Below are positions 1 through 5,639 of a stretch of 6,616 nucleotides of DNA, piece after piece. The first letter of the stretch is position 1; each line of letters starts with the position of its first letter. The translations under genes and the position numbers were made by a program. The notes below the pieces were generated by a model. The model was not told the origin of the DNA. It was given only the letters and a program-made list of their open reading frames with translations, and made no database searches. Origin of the DNA: Thermoleophilia bacterium. GTDB taxonomy: Bacteria; Actinomycetota; Thermoleophilia; Gaiellales; Gaiellaceae. The stretch lies in the NCBI GenBank assembly GCA_025936595.1, contig JAICTB010000124.1, positions 1 through 6,616 of the forward strand, given 5' to 3'.

Positions 1-1
1 C

Positions 2-241
2 CGCTCGTGCCACGAGCACTGGGACGGCAACGGCTACCCCGACGGGCTCGCAGGCGAGGACATCCCGCTGATCGCGCGGATCGTCTGCGCGTGCGACGCC
101 TTCAGCGCCATGACGACCGACCGGCCCTATCGCGCAGCGCGGACCCACGACGAAGCGGTCACCGAGCTGCAGCGCTGTTCGGGCACGCAGTTCGACCCGC
201 GCGTGGTCGGCGCGATCGCCTCGTTCACCGCCGGCGCGTGA
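2..241 (+). CDS. HD-GYP-type phosphohydrolase, C-terminal fragment
   Basis: The first 79 codons in the window (reading from base 2) are the tail of a gene starting upstream, ending at TGA 239-241. The fragment carries the second half of an HD-GYP domain: CHEHWDGNGYPDG at about residues 3-15, then a metal-binding region DAFSAMTTDRPYR and a closing helix with GTQFDPRVV. HD-GYP proteins are metal-dependent phosphodiesterases, classically hydrolysing cyclic di-GMP. The family usually reads HHE before the GYP motif. Here the first His is Cys, which to my knowledge is common in actinobacterial variants, so cyclic di-GMP activity should not be assumed. The N-terminal part, including the HD pair and any sensor domain (GAF, PAS or GGDEF), lies outside the window. 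Its last 17 nt overlap the convergent ATPase gene. Confidence 0.85.
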   Translation, partial: RSCHEHWDGNGYPDGLAGEDIPLIARIVCACDAFSAMTTDRPYRAARTHDEAVTELQRCSGTQFDPRVVGAIASFTAGA

Positions 242-1199
242 ACCAGCCGCGCGGCGGCGGTAGCGGCTCCTCGCCGAGCGCCCGCGCACCGGCGACGAGA
301 TCCTCCGGCGTCAGGCACGTCAGCTCTGTGTGCCCGAGCTGCTCCACGTCGCCGGCGCCGAGCCGCAGCGCCTGCGCATTCAGCGCCTGCTCGAACAGCG
401 TGCGCGCAAAGCGTGCGTTGCCGAACCGCTCGTCGCGCTCGGCGCCGGCGAAGATCGTGCGCAGGGAATCCTCAGCGCCGTCGCCGAGCGCGTACTCCGA
501 CTCCGCCGCAAAGCGCCCGAAGATCGCGATCAGCTCCTCCGTCGAGTAGTCCGGGAACGAGATCTCGCGCGAGAAGCGCGAGCGTAGGCCGGGATTCGAC
601 TCCAGGAACCGGCGCATCAGCCGTGGGTAGCCGGCGACGATCACGACGAGGCGGTGGCGGTTGTCCTCCATCCGCTTGAGCAGGGTCTCGATCGCCTCGT
701 CGCCGAAATCGAGGCGCTCGCCCTCGCGTGCGAGCGCGTATGCCTCGTCGACGAAGAGCACACCGTCCAGCGCCTTGCGCACGACGCGCTCCGTCTTGAT
801 CGCTGTGAGCCCGACGTATTGCCCCACGAGGCCCGCGCGGTCGACCTCGACGAGCTGCCCCCGCTTCAGGAGACCCATCGAGCGGTACATCTGCGCGAGC
901 AGGCGGGCGACGGTCGTCTTGCCCGTACCGGGATTACCGAGGAAGACGAGATGCTGCGTCGTCGCGACCTCGGGCAGGCCGGCGTCCTTGCGACGGGCCT
1001 GCACACGTAGGAAGGCGACGAGCGCGCGCACCTGCTCCTTGACCGACTCGAGGCCGGGCAGCGCTTCGAGCTCTGCGAGCAGCTCCTCGAGCGGGCGCGG
1101 AGGCTCCTGCCGCCGCAGCGCCTCGATGTCGAGCTCCTCTCCGATCTGCGCACGCAGCTGGTCGCCGAGGGCCTTCAGCGACTCGAGCGGATTCGGCAT
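225..1199 (-). CDS. CbbX/CfxQ-type AAA+ ATPase
   Basis: A 324-residue protein with a complete AAA+ module of the CbbX/CfxQ/SpoVK group. About 80 N-terminal residues are acidic and helical, with a conserved-looking LPGLESVKEQV segment. Then come Walker A GNPGTGKTT (88-96), a pore-loop region LVGQYVGLTAIKT (124-136), Walker B VLFVDE (147-152), a sensor-1 region with AGYP (189-192), arginine-finger candidates in NPGLRSRF (202-209), and a sensor-2 region GNARFARTLFE (260-270). All catalytic motifs look intact. Proteins of this family form rings that remodel partners; CbbX reactivates red-type RuBisCO. No RuBisCO, type VII secretion or sporulation gene is visible here, so the client is unknown. 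The ATG at 1197-1199 is not preceded by a clear Shine-Dalgarno sequence and may be read leaderless. It diverges from the peptidase gene with 31 nt between starts. Confidence 0.93.
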   Translation of the reverse strand: MPNPLESLKALGDQLRAQIGEELDIEALRRQEPPRPLEELLAELEALPGLESVKEQVRALVAFLRVQARRKDAGLPEVATTQHLVFLGNPGTGKTTVARLLAQMYRSMGLLKRGQLVEVDRAGLVGQYVGLTAIKTERVVRKALDGVLFVDEAYALAREGERLDFGDEAIETLLKRMEDNRHRLVVIVAGYPRLMRRFLESNPGLRSRFSREISFPDYSTEELIAIFGRFAAESEYALGDGAEDSLRTIFAGAERDERFGNARFARTLFEQALNAQALRLGAGDVEQLGHTELTCLTPEDLVAGARALGEEPLPPPRGWFTRRR

Positions 1200-1203
1200 C
1201 GTC

Positions 1204-1224
1204 GGACCGTAGCGATTACGGTCC
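1204..1224. promoter_or_regulatory. Perfect inverted repeat in divergent promoter
   Basis: GGACCGTA (1204-1211) and TACGGTCC (1217-1224) form a perfect 8-bp inverted repeat around a 5-nt centre. It fills most of the 31-nt gap between the divergent ATGs of the ATPase (1199) and peptidase (1231). Each arm reads outward as TACGGT, which fits the loose actinobacterial -10 pattern TAnnnT. These end 6 nt before the ATPase ATG and 8 nt before the peptidase ATG, which would suit leaderless transcripts. No -35 element is evident on either side. It may be a paired core promoter, a dimeric regulator's operator, or both. The repeat is directly visible; the role is inferred. Confidence 0.5.
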
Positions 1225-1230
1225 CCGGAG

Positions 1231-2469
1231 ATGCCGCGTGGCCCGATGACCGGAGCGGAGCTCGAGCGCTATGCCGAGATGATCGTGCGCGGCTGCATCG
1301 CATTCCGCCGGGGCGACACGCTCGTCCAGCGCGTGAGCATCGCGCACCGCGAGCTCGCGGTGGCGATCGCCGAGGCCGCCTACCGCGCAGGCGCGGCCGC
1401 GGTCGAGGTCGAGTACGACGACCCACGCGTGGTCGCCGCGCGCATCGAGCACGGCTCGGACGCGGCGCTCGGCCGGCGCACGTCCTGGCAGCGCGAGCGG
1501 ATCCGGGCGCTCGGCGACGAGCACGTCGCGCTCGTCTCGGTGATGGGCGAGACCGAGCTCGGCGTGCTCGCCCGGCTGCCGCCCGAGCGTGTTGCGGAGG
1601 ACACGAAGCGGCTGGCGTCAGGTGCCGAGATGGCACGCATCCGCCGCGAAGGACGGCTGCGCGGGACGATCTGCGCGTGGCCGACCGACGAGTGGGCGGC
1701 CCGCGTCTTCCCCGGCCTCGACACGGAGAAGGGCAAGCGGCGCCTCGCGCGTGACCTCCTCTCGTTCTGCCGGATCGGTCCCGGCGACCCGCCGGCCCAC
1801 AAGGGCTGGACGGCGCACCTCGCGACGCTGCGCCGACGCGCGGCGCGGCTGACGAAGCTCGACCTTGCCGAATTGCACGTGCGCGACCGCGGCACCGACC
1901 TGCACCTGCGGATCGCTCCGTTCTCGCTCTGGCGCGGCGGCGGCGAGCAGGATCACTGGGGACGGCGGATCGCGATGAACGTGCCGACGGAGGAATGCTT
2001 CGTCTCGCCCGACGCAGCGGCGACCGAGGGAACGTTCCGCTGCTCGCGCCCACGCAGCTTCGGCGGGCGGGTGATCGAGGACCTCGCAGGCGAGTTTCGA
2101 AACGGCCGCCTCGTCCGTCTCGAGGCAAAGCGCGAGGCCGACCGCGACTGGCTCGCGCGCTACCTCGGCTCGATCCCAAATGCCGAGCGGCTCGGCGAGA
2201 TCGCGCTCGTCGACTCGTCCTCGCGCATCGGCCGGACGGGGCTCATCTACTACAACGGCCTGCTCGACGAGAACGCCGCCGCCCACATGGCGTTCGGCTC
2301 CGGCTTCGCGAAGACGCGGACGGTCTCGATCGCGAAGAAGCGCTATGGCGTGAACCGCTCGACGACGCACATCGACGTGATGATCGGAACCGATGAGCTC
2401 GAGGCGACTGGGGTGACCAAGGCCGGCCGCCGCGTCCCGCTCGTGGCCGGGGGAGCATGGCGGATCTGA
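1231..2469 (+). CDS. M29-family aminopeptidase (AmpS/AmpT-like)
   Basis: A 412-residue protein, close to the roughly 410 residues usual for family M29, the dinuclear-metal aminopeptidases typified by Thermus aminopeptidase T and staphylococcal AmpS. The family start signature is present (ELERYAEMIVRGC, near residues 10-22). The metal-ligand positions appear in order: the Glu pair in NVPTEECF (250-257), Glu323 in GEIALVD, His352 in DENAAAHMAFG, and His380 and Asp382 in THIDVMIGT. Spacings agree with aminopeptidase T. The residue 7 after His352, usually Tyr in this family as I recall it, is Phe359 here. It probably releases N-terminal residues from peptides in the cytoplasm; no signal peptide is seen. 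ATG 1231 directly abuts GGAG (1227-1230), too close to act as its ribosome site, so a leaderless start at 1231 or initiation at ATG 1246 (Met6) are both possible. Confidence 0.93.
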   Translation: MPRGPMTGAELERYAEMIVRGCIAFRRGDTLVQRVSIAHRELAVAIAEAAYRAGAAAVEVEYDDPRVVAARIEHGSDAALGRRTSWQRERIRALGDEHVALVSVMGETELGVLARLPPERVAEDTKRLASGAEMARIRREGRLRGTICAWPTDEWAARVFPGLDTEKGKRRLARDLLSFCRIGPGDPPAHKGWTAHLATLRRRAARLTKLDLAELHVRDRGTDLHLRIAPFSLWRGGGEQDHWGRRIAMNVPTEECFVSPDAAATEGTFRCSRPRSFGGRVIEDLAGEFRNGRLVRLEAKREADRDWLARYLGSIPNAERLGEIALVDSSSRIGRTGLIYYNGLLDENAAAHMAFGSGFAKTRTVSIAKKRYGVNRSTTHIDVMIGTDELEATGVTKAGRRVPLVAGGAWRI

Positions 2470-2504
2470 TATAGTTAACCCTGTTAATGATTCGCGTGGT
2501 TAAC
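2470..2504 (+). promoter_or_regulatory. marR promoter with GTTAA-type operator repeats
   Basis: This is a strikingly AT-rich patch in GC-rich DNA. TATAGT (2470-2475) fits a -10 box; no good -35 is visible. TTAAC (2475-2479) and GTTAA (2483-2487) form a 13-bp inverted repeat with a 3-nt centre. A further GTTAAC lies at 2499-2504. Short AT-rich inverted repeats of this size overlapping the promoter are typical operators for MarR dimers, which often repress their own genes. Autorepression here is inferred from position and symmetry. Confidence 0.6.
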
Positions 2505-2921
2505 GACCCGATGACAACTGCGAACCGGCTGCGGCCGGTGATCCTCCGCCTCGCGCGCGAGCTCCGCCGGGAGATCCACTCGCTCGGCGTGACGAGCGGC
2601 CAGGTCTCCCTGCTCGCGGCGATCAAGCACAACCCCGGCATCACGGCCACCGAGCTCGCCGAGCGCGAACGCGTCTCGGCCCCCGGCATGTCCGGCCACC
2701 TCGTCCGCATGGAAACCGCCAAGCTGATCGAGCGGACGCGCGCCTCCGACCGGCGGCGCATCGGCCTCTCTCTCACCCCCGCAGGCGACAAGGTGCTGAA
2801 GTCGGTGCGCCAGCGGCGCACGGCCTGGCTCGTCGGACGCCTCGAGCGCCTGGAGCCGGAGGAGCGCGAGGCAGTCGAAGGGTCGATCGACGCGCTGGAG
2901 AAGTTGCTGGGCGACGAGTGA
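2487..2921 (+). CDS. MarR-family transcriptional regulator
   Basis: A 144-residue protein (136 if ATG 2511 is used) of typical MarR size. The N-terminal dimerisation helix begins around RLRPVILRLARELRREI. The winged helix-turn-helix follows: GITATELAERERVSAPGMSGHLVRME, with the recognition helix from about residue 63, then the wing DRRRIGLSLTPAG (88-100), matching the family's DxRxxxLxLTxxG pattern. A C-terminal helix (ERLEPEEREAVEGSIDALEKLL) completes the dimer interface. Such proteins bind short palindromes and release them on binding small ligands. The neighbouring downstream exporter is the obvious target. The start is uncertain: ATG 2487 falls inside the operator palindrome, GTG 2496 is in frame, and ATG 2511 lies after all three GTTAA motifs. 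None has a clear Shine-Dalgarno sequence. Given the operator, 2511 is a serious alternative. Confidence 0.92.
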   Translation: MIRVVNDPMTTANRLRPVILRLARELRREIHSLGVTSGQVSLLAAIKHNPGITATELAERERVSAPGMSGHLVRMETAKLIERTRASDRRRIGLSLTPAGDKVLKSVRQRRTAWLVGRLERLEPEEREAVEGSIDALEKLLGDE

Positions 2922-3066
2922 GCATCACGTTCCTGAGTCGTCGCTGGGGGTGCGCGGCCGGAGGGGACAGTGCTCGGCACGGCCCCGGAAGGCTGCGCGG
3001 CGTCAGCGACGACAGCCTTCGGCGGAGCCCGGCTCCGCCGGGCGTGAGGCGAAGGCGGTCAGGGGC
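2922..3066 (+). promoter_or_regulatory. Structured leader between marR and exporter
   Basis: This 145-nt gap is full of complementary segments. GTCGTCGCTG (2937-2946) matches CAGCGACGAC (3004-3013). GAAGGCTG (2988-2995) matches CAGCCTTC (3013-3020). GCCTTC (3015-3020) also matches GAAGGC (3051-3056). The last segment holds GAAGG, the best candidate ribosome binding site for GTG 3067. The segment at 3013-3020 can pair with only one partner at a time, so two exclusive folds are possible. Alternatives are a MarR-gene terminator without a T tract, or a dispersed palindromic repeat. No clear separate promoter is seen, so the exporter may be co-transcribed with marR. Confidence 0.4.
3020..3040. repeat. 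Perfect GC-rich hairpin with GGCGGAGCC core
   Basis: CGGCGGAGCC (3020-3029) and GGCTCCGCCG (3031-3040) form a perfect 10-bp inverted repeat around one base. In RNA the stem would close over a slightly larger loop. No T-run follows, so it is not a classical intrinsic terminator. The 9-mer GGCGGAGCC occurs again at the centre of the hairpin at 4309-4333, suggesting a small repeat family. It lies 26 nt upstream of the exporter start. Confidence 0.6.
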
Positions 3067-4350
3067 GTGAAGCTCTTTCGTCGCGCGTCGCGGCGGACGT
3101 TCGCCTCGCTGCGCGGACACCGCAACTACCGCCTCTTCTTCGCGGGCCAGCTCACGTCGGTCGCAGGGACGTGGATGCAGAACATCGCGCTCGCATGGCT
3201 CGTCGTCCAGCTCGCTCCCCACTCTCGCGGGCTTGCGGTCGGGCTCCTCTCGATCTGCCGCTTCGGGCCGTTCACGCTGCTCGGGCTCGTCGCCGGCGTC
3301 GTCACCGACCGCTTCGACAACCGGCGCACGGTCATCGTCACGCAATCGGTGCAGATGGTCTTTTCCGCGGTGCTCGCCGCAATCACACTGCTCGGCCACG
3401 TGCAGCTGTGGGAGGTCTACGTGATCGCCGCGCTCGGGGGCACCGCACTCGTCTTCGACGCGCCCTCGCGCCAGAACCTGACGTTCCAGATGGTCGGCCG
3501 CGACGAGCTGCCGAACGCGATCGCACTCAACTCGAGCCTCTTCAACACCGCGCGTATCTTCGGGCCTGCGCTCGCGGGGATCATCATCGCCGCGTGGGGC
3601 TCCGGCTGGGCGTTCGCGATCAACACCGCGAGCTTCCTCGCCGTTCTCGCCGGCCTCCTGGCCATGCGCAAGTCCGAGCTGTATCCGCTCGCCGGCCGCC
3701 GGCGGCCGACGATCTTCCGCGGCACGCGCGAAGGGTTCGCCTACGCGCGTCGCAATCGGACGGTACTCGTGATCCTCTCGATGATGGCCGTGTTCTCGTC
3801 CGTCTGCTTCAACTTCAACATCCTGCTGCCCCTGCTCGCGAAGAACACGCTGGACGCCGGGCCGCGCACCTTCGGCGTCATCTCCGCCTGCTTCGGCGCG
3901 GGCGCGCTCGTCGGCGCGCTGTCAGCCGCGGCGATGTCGAATGCACGCTGGCGCGTCATGTTCGTCGGCGCCGGCGGCTTCGGCGTGTGCGAGCTCCTGA
4001 TCGCTCCGCTGCACACGACAGCGATCGCCGGCGCCCTGCTCTTCGTCTGCGGCCTCTTCTTCACGAGCTACTCGACGAACTCGAACGCGGCCATCCAGCT
4101 CGCGAGCGCGGATCACATCCGCGGCCGCGTGCTCGGCCTCTACTACTACGCCTGGAACGGTCTCGCGCCGTTCGGCGCGCTGCTCGTGGGCTGGATGTGC
4201 GACCACGGCGGCACCGAGCTCGCGTTCGGCGTCGGCGGCGTCAGTGCGCTCGGAATGACGGCGATCGGCGCCTTCGCGGTGAAGCGTCCGCCGCGCCCCG
4301 CCCCGCCCCGGTTGCAGGCGGAGCCTGCAACCGAGCAGCTCGCTGCCTGA
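3067..4350 (+). CDS. MFS_3-type exporter (EntS-like)
   Basis: A 427-residue, mostly hydrophobic protein of the major facilitator superfamily. It begins with a basic stretch and LRGHRNYRLFFAGQLTSVAGTWMQNIALAWLVVQL (about 15-49), the characteristic opening of the MFS_3/EntS-like group. The cytoplasmic loop motif GVVTDRFDNRR (77-87) matches MFS motif A. About 12 hydrophobic segments follow, ending in a proline-rich tail. Members are proton-driven exporters of drugs, siderophores or other small molecules; the substrate cannot be read here. I chose GTG 3067 because family similarity begins at KLFRR and GAAGG (3051-3055) lies 11 nt upstream. The reading frame is open to ATG 2950, but that extension is Arg-rich, covers the hairpin leader and has no family resemblance. 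A MarR gene directly upstream suggests ligand-controlled efflux. Confidence 0.9.
   Translation: MKLFRRASRRTFASLRGHRNYRLFFAGQLTSVAGTWMQNIALAWLVVQLAPHSRGLAVGLLSICRFGPFTLLGLVAGVVTDRFDNRRTVIVTQSVQMVFSAVLAAITLLGHVQLWEVYVIAALGGTALVFDAPSRQNLTFQMVGRDELPNAIALNSSLFNTARIFGPALAGIIIAAWGSGWAFAINTASFLAVLAGLLAMRKSELYPLAGRRRPTIFRGTREGFAYARRNRTVLVILSMMAVFSSVCFNFNILLPLLAKNTLDAGPRTFGVISACFGAGALVGALSAAAMSNARWRVMFVGAGGFGVCELLIAPLHTTAIAGALLFVCGLFFTSYSTNSNAAIQLASADHIRGRVLGLYYYAWNGLAPFGALLVGWMCDHGGTELAFGVGGVSALGMTAIGAFAVKRPPRPAPPRLQAEPATEQLAA
4309..4333. repeat. 11-bp perfect hairpin inside exporter 3' end
   Basis: CGGTTGCAGGC (4309-4319) and GCCTGCAACCG (4323-4333) form a perfect 11-bp stem with a GGA loop, inside the last codons of the exporter (encoding RLQAEPATE). 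The stop is at 4348-4350. It contains the same GGCGGAGCC 9-mer (4317-4325) as the hairpin at 3020-3040. No T-run follows. It may limit read-through into the ABC genes, protect the mRNA 3' end, or be a dispersed palindromic repeat that entered the gene tail. Confidence 0.6.
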
Positions 4351-4371
4351 GCCCGCGCGCCAGGAGAGGCG

Positions 4372-4377
4372 TATATT
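4372..4377 (+). promoter_or_regulatory. Probable -10 box of the ABC operon
   Basis: TATATT stands alone in a GC-rich 65-nt gap between the exporter stop and GTG 4416. It fits a -10 hexamer, placing a transcript start near 4384 and leaving a leader of about 30 nt. No convincing -35 is visible at the usual spacing. This suggests that the ABC operon is transcribed separately from the MarR/exporter pair. Confidence 0.45.
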
Positions 4378-4400
4378 CGTGCTTCGATCGCTCCGCGTCA

Positions 4401-4410
4401 GGGAAGGGGA
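4401..4410 (+). promoter_or_regulatory. Ribosome binding site of ABC ATPase
   Basis: GGGAAGGGGA ends 5 nt before GTG 4416. This purine run decides the start, because the frame is open far upstream through the exporter gene and offers other start codons there. Confidence 0.65.
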
Positions 4411-4415
4411 CGACT

Positions 4416-5639
4416 GTGGCCCAAGTTGCCTTCGACCGTGTCAGCAAGATCTATCCCGACGGGACGCGCGCCGTGAACGACGTGAATCTGGAGATTCGCG
4501 ACGGCGAGTTCATGGTTCTCGTCGGGCCGTCGGGCTGCGGCAAGACGACGGCTCTGCGCATGGTGGCCGGGCTCGAGGACATCTCCGAGGGCATGTTGAA
4601 GATCGGCGAGCGCGTCGTGAACCACGTTCCCTCGCGTGACCGCGACATCGCAATGGTCTTCCAGAGCTACGCGCTCTATCCGCACCTGTCCGTCTACGAG
4701 AACATCGCGTTCGGCCTACGGCTGAAGAAGATGTCCAAGGACGAGATCGACAAGCGCGTTCACCGCGCCGCCTCGCTGCTCGGGCTCGAGGAGTACCTGA
4801 AGCGCAAGCCGCGCGCCCTCTCCGGCGGCCAGCGCCAGCGGGTGGCGATGGGCCGTGCGATCGTGCGCGAGCCGGCGGCGTTCCTGATGGACGAGCCGCT
4901 CTCGAACCTCGACGCGAAGCTACGAGTCCAGATGCGCGCCGAGATCGCAAAGCTTCAGAGCGACCTCGGCGTGACGACGATCTACGTCACGCACGACCAG
5001 ATCGAGGCGATGACGATGGGCGACCGTGTCGCCGTCATGCGGAAGGGCGAGCTCCAGCAGGTCGACGAGCCGCAAACGCTGTACGACCGTCCGCTCAACC
5101 TCTTCGTCGGCGGGTTCATCGGCAGCCCCGCGATGAACATGCTCGACGCGACCATCCACTCCTCGAACGGCTCGCTGCAGGCGACAGTCGGCGAGCAGAC
5201 GATCGCGCTCGGGCCGGAGACGCTCGAGCACCATCCCGCGCTCCGCGGCTACGACGGACGGCACGTGATCCTCGGCATCCGGCCCGAGGACCTGGAAGAC
5301 GCGGCTCTCGATACCGAGGCACCGCGGGACCGGCGCCTGAAGGGGAGACTCGAGCTGCGCGAGTCGCTCGGCTCCGAGATCATGGCGCACTTCTCGATCG
5401 ACGCCTCCGCGGCGGAGACCGAAGAGACGCGCGAGCTTGCGCGCGACGTGGGCGCCGGGGACGACGCGCAGATCGGCGTCGAGGCCGGGAAGGCGATGGT
5501 CGTCGGCCGGTTCGGGGCGCGTTCGACCGTACAGCCGGGAACGACGATCGAAGCCGTCGTCGACACGCGCGCGCTGCACTTCTTCGACTCGGAAACAGGA
5601 ACAGGGATCTACGACTCCACGAAAGGAGCAACAGCGTGA
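4416..5639 (+). CDS. CUT1 ABC transporter ATPase (MalK/UgpC/MsmK type)
   Basis: A 407-residue cytoplasmic ATPase that powers carbohydrate-type ABC import. It has Walker A GPSGCGKTT (37-45), Q-loop Gln83 in VFQSYALYPH, signature LSGGQRQRV (135-143), Walker B FLMDE (156-160), D-loop SNLD (163-166) and H-loop His193 in YVTHD. The C-terminal third (about 235-395) is the TOBE/OB regulatory domain of MalK-like proteins, including GSPAMNML, LGIRPEDL and the closing DTRALHFFDSETG. Compared with short MalK proteins, an acidic stretch of about 30 residues (329-359) interrupts this domain. Such ATPases often serve several sugar transporters, so substrate cannot be assigned. GTG 4416 is chosen for its ribosome site and because family similarity begins at VAFDRVSKIYPDG. 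Its stop overlaps the binding-protein start by GTGA, indicating translational coupling. Confidence 0.95.
   Translation: MAQVAFDRVSKIYPDGTRAVNDVNLEIRDGEFMVLVGPSGCGKTTALRMVAGLEDISEGMLKIGERVVNHVPSRDRDIAMVFQSYALYPHLSVYENIAFGLRLKKMSKDEIDKRVHRAASLLGLEEYLKRKPRALSGGQRQRVAMGRAIVREPAAFLMDEPLSNLDAKLRVQMRAEIAKLQSDLGVTTIYVTHDQIEAMTMGDRVAVMRKGELQQVDEPQTLYDRPLNLFVGGFIGSPAMNMLDATIHSSNGSLQATVGEQTIALGPETLEHHPALRGYDGRHVILGIRPEDLEDAALDTEAPRDRRLKGRLELRESLGSEIMAHFSIDASAAETEETRELARDVGAGDDAQIGVEAGKAMVVGRFGARSTVQPGTTIEAVVDTRALHFFDSETGTGIYDSTKGATA
5622..5628 (+). promoter_or_regulatory. Ribosome binding site of solute-binding protein
   Basis: AAAGGAG is a strong Shine-Dalgarno sequence 7 nt before GTG 5636. It lies within the last codons of the ATPase gene and fixes the GTG start. 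The nearby ATG at 5650 is in another frame. Confidence 0.85.

Larger units (their letters stand above)
2918..3070 (+). other. Possible 50-codon linking ORF (speculative)
   Basis: A frame opens at GTG 2918, overlapping the marR stop as GTGA, and closes at TGA 3068-3070, overlapping the exporter GTG 3067 as GTGA. The predicted peptide starts MSITFLSRRWGCAAGG and ends in an Arg-rich tail. No Shine-Dalgarno sequence precedes GTG 2918, I recognise no family, and open frames of this length are common by chance in GC-rich DNA. If translated, it could carry ribosomes from marR through the structured leader to the exporter. Confidence 0.2.

Noticed and set aside
7..549. Plus-strand open frame of 180 codons
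   Set aside because: Arg/Ser-rich translation with no family resemblance. It lies out of frame over the HD-GYP fragment and antisense to the AAA+ ATPase, both of which have clear motifs.
1175..2179. Minus-strand open frame of 334 codons
   Set aside because: Extremely Arg-rich and antisense to the M29 peptidase, whose metal-ligand motifs are clear. It is a shadow of GC-rich codon usage.
3020..3040. Intrinsic terminator for marR
   Set aside because: A strong hairpin but no following T tract, and it sits close to the exporter start. Kept as a structural repeat rather than called a terminator.
2950..3066. 39-residue N-terminal extension of the exporter from ATG 2950
   Set aside because: Arg-rich, covers the hairpin-rich leader, and does not resemble MFS N-termini. 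Family similarity begins at GTG 3067.
3171..4415. Long upstream extension of the ABC ATPase frame
   Set aside because: It runs out of frame through the exporter gene with an Arg-rich translation. The ribosome site and family similarity both place the start at GTG 4416.
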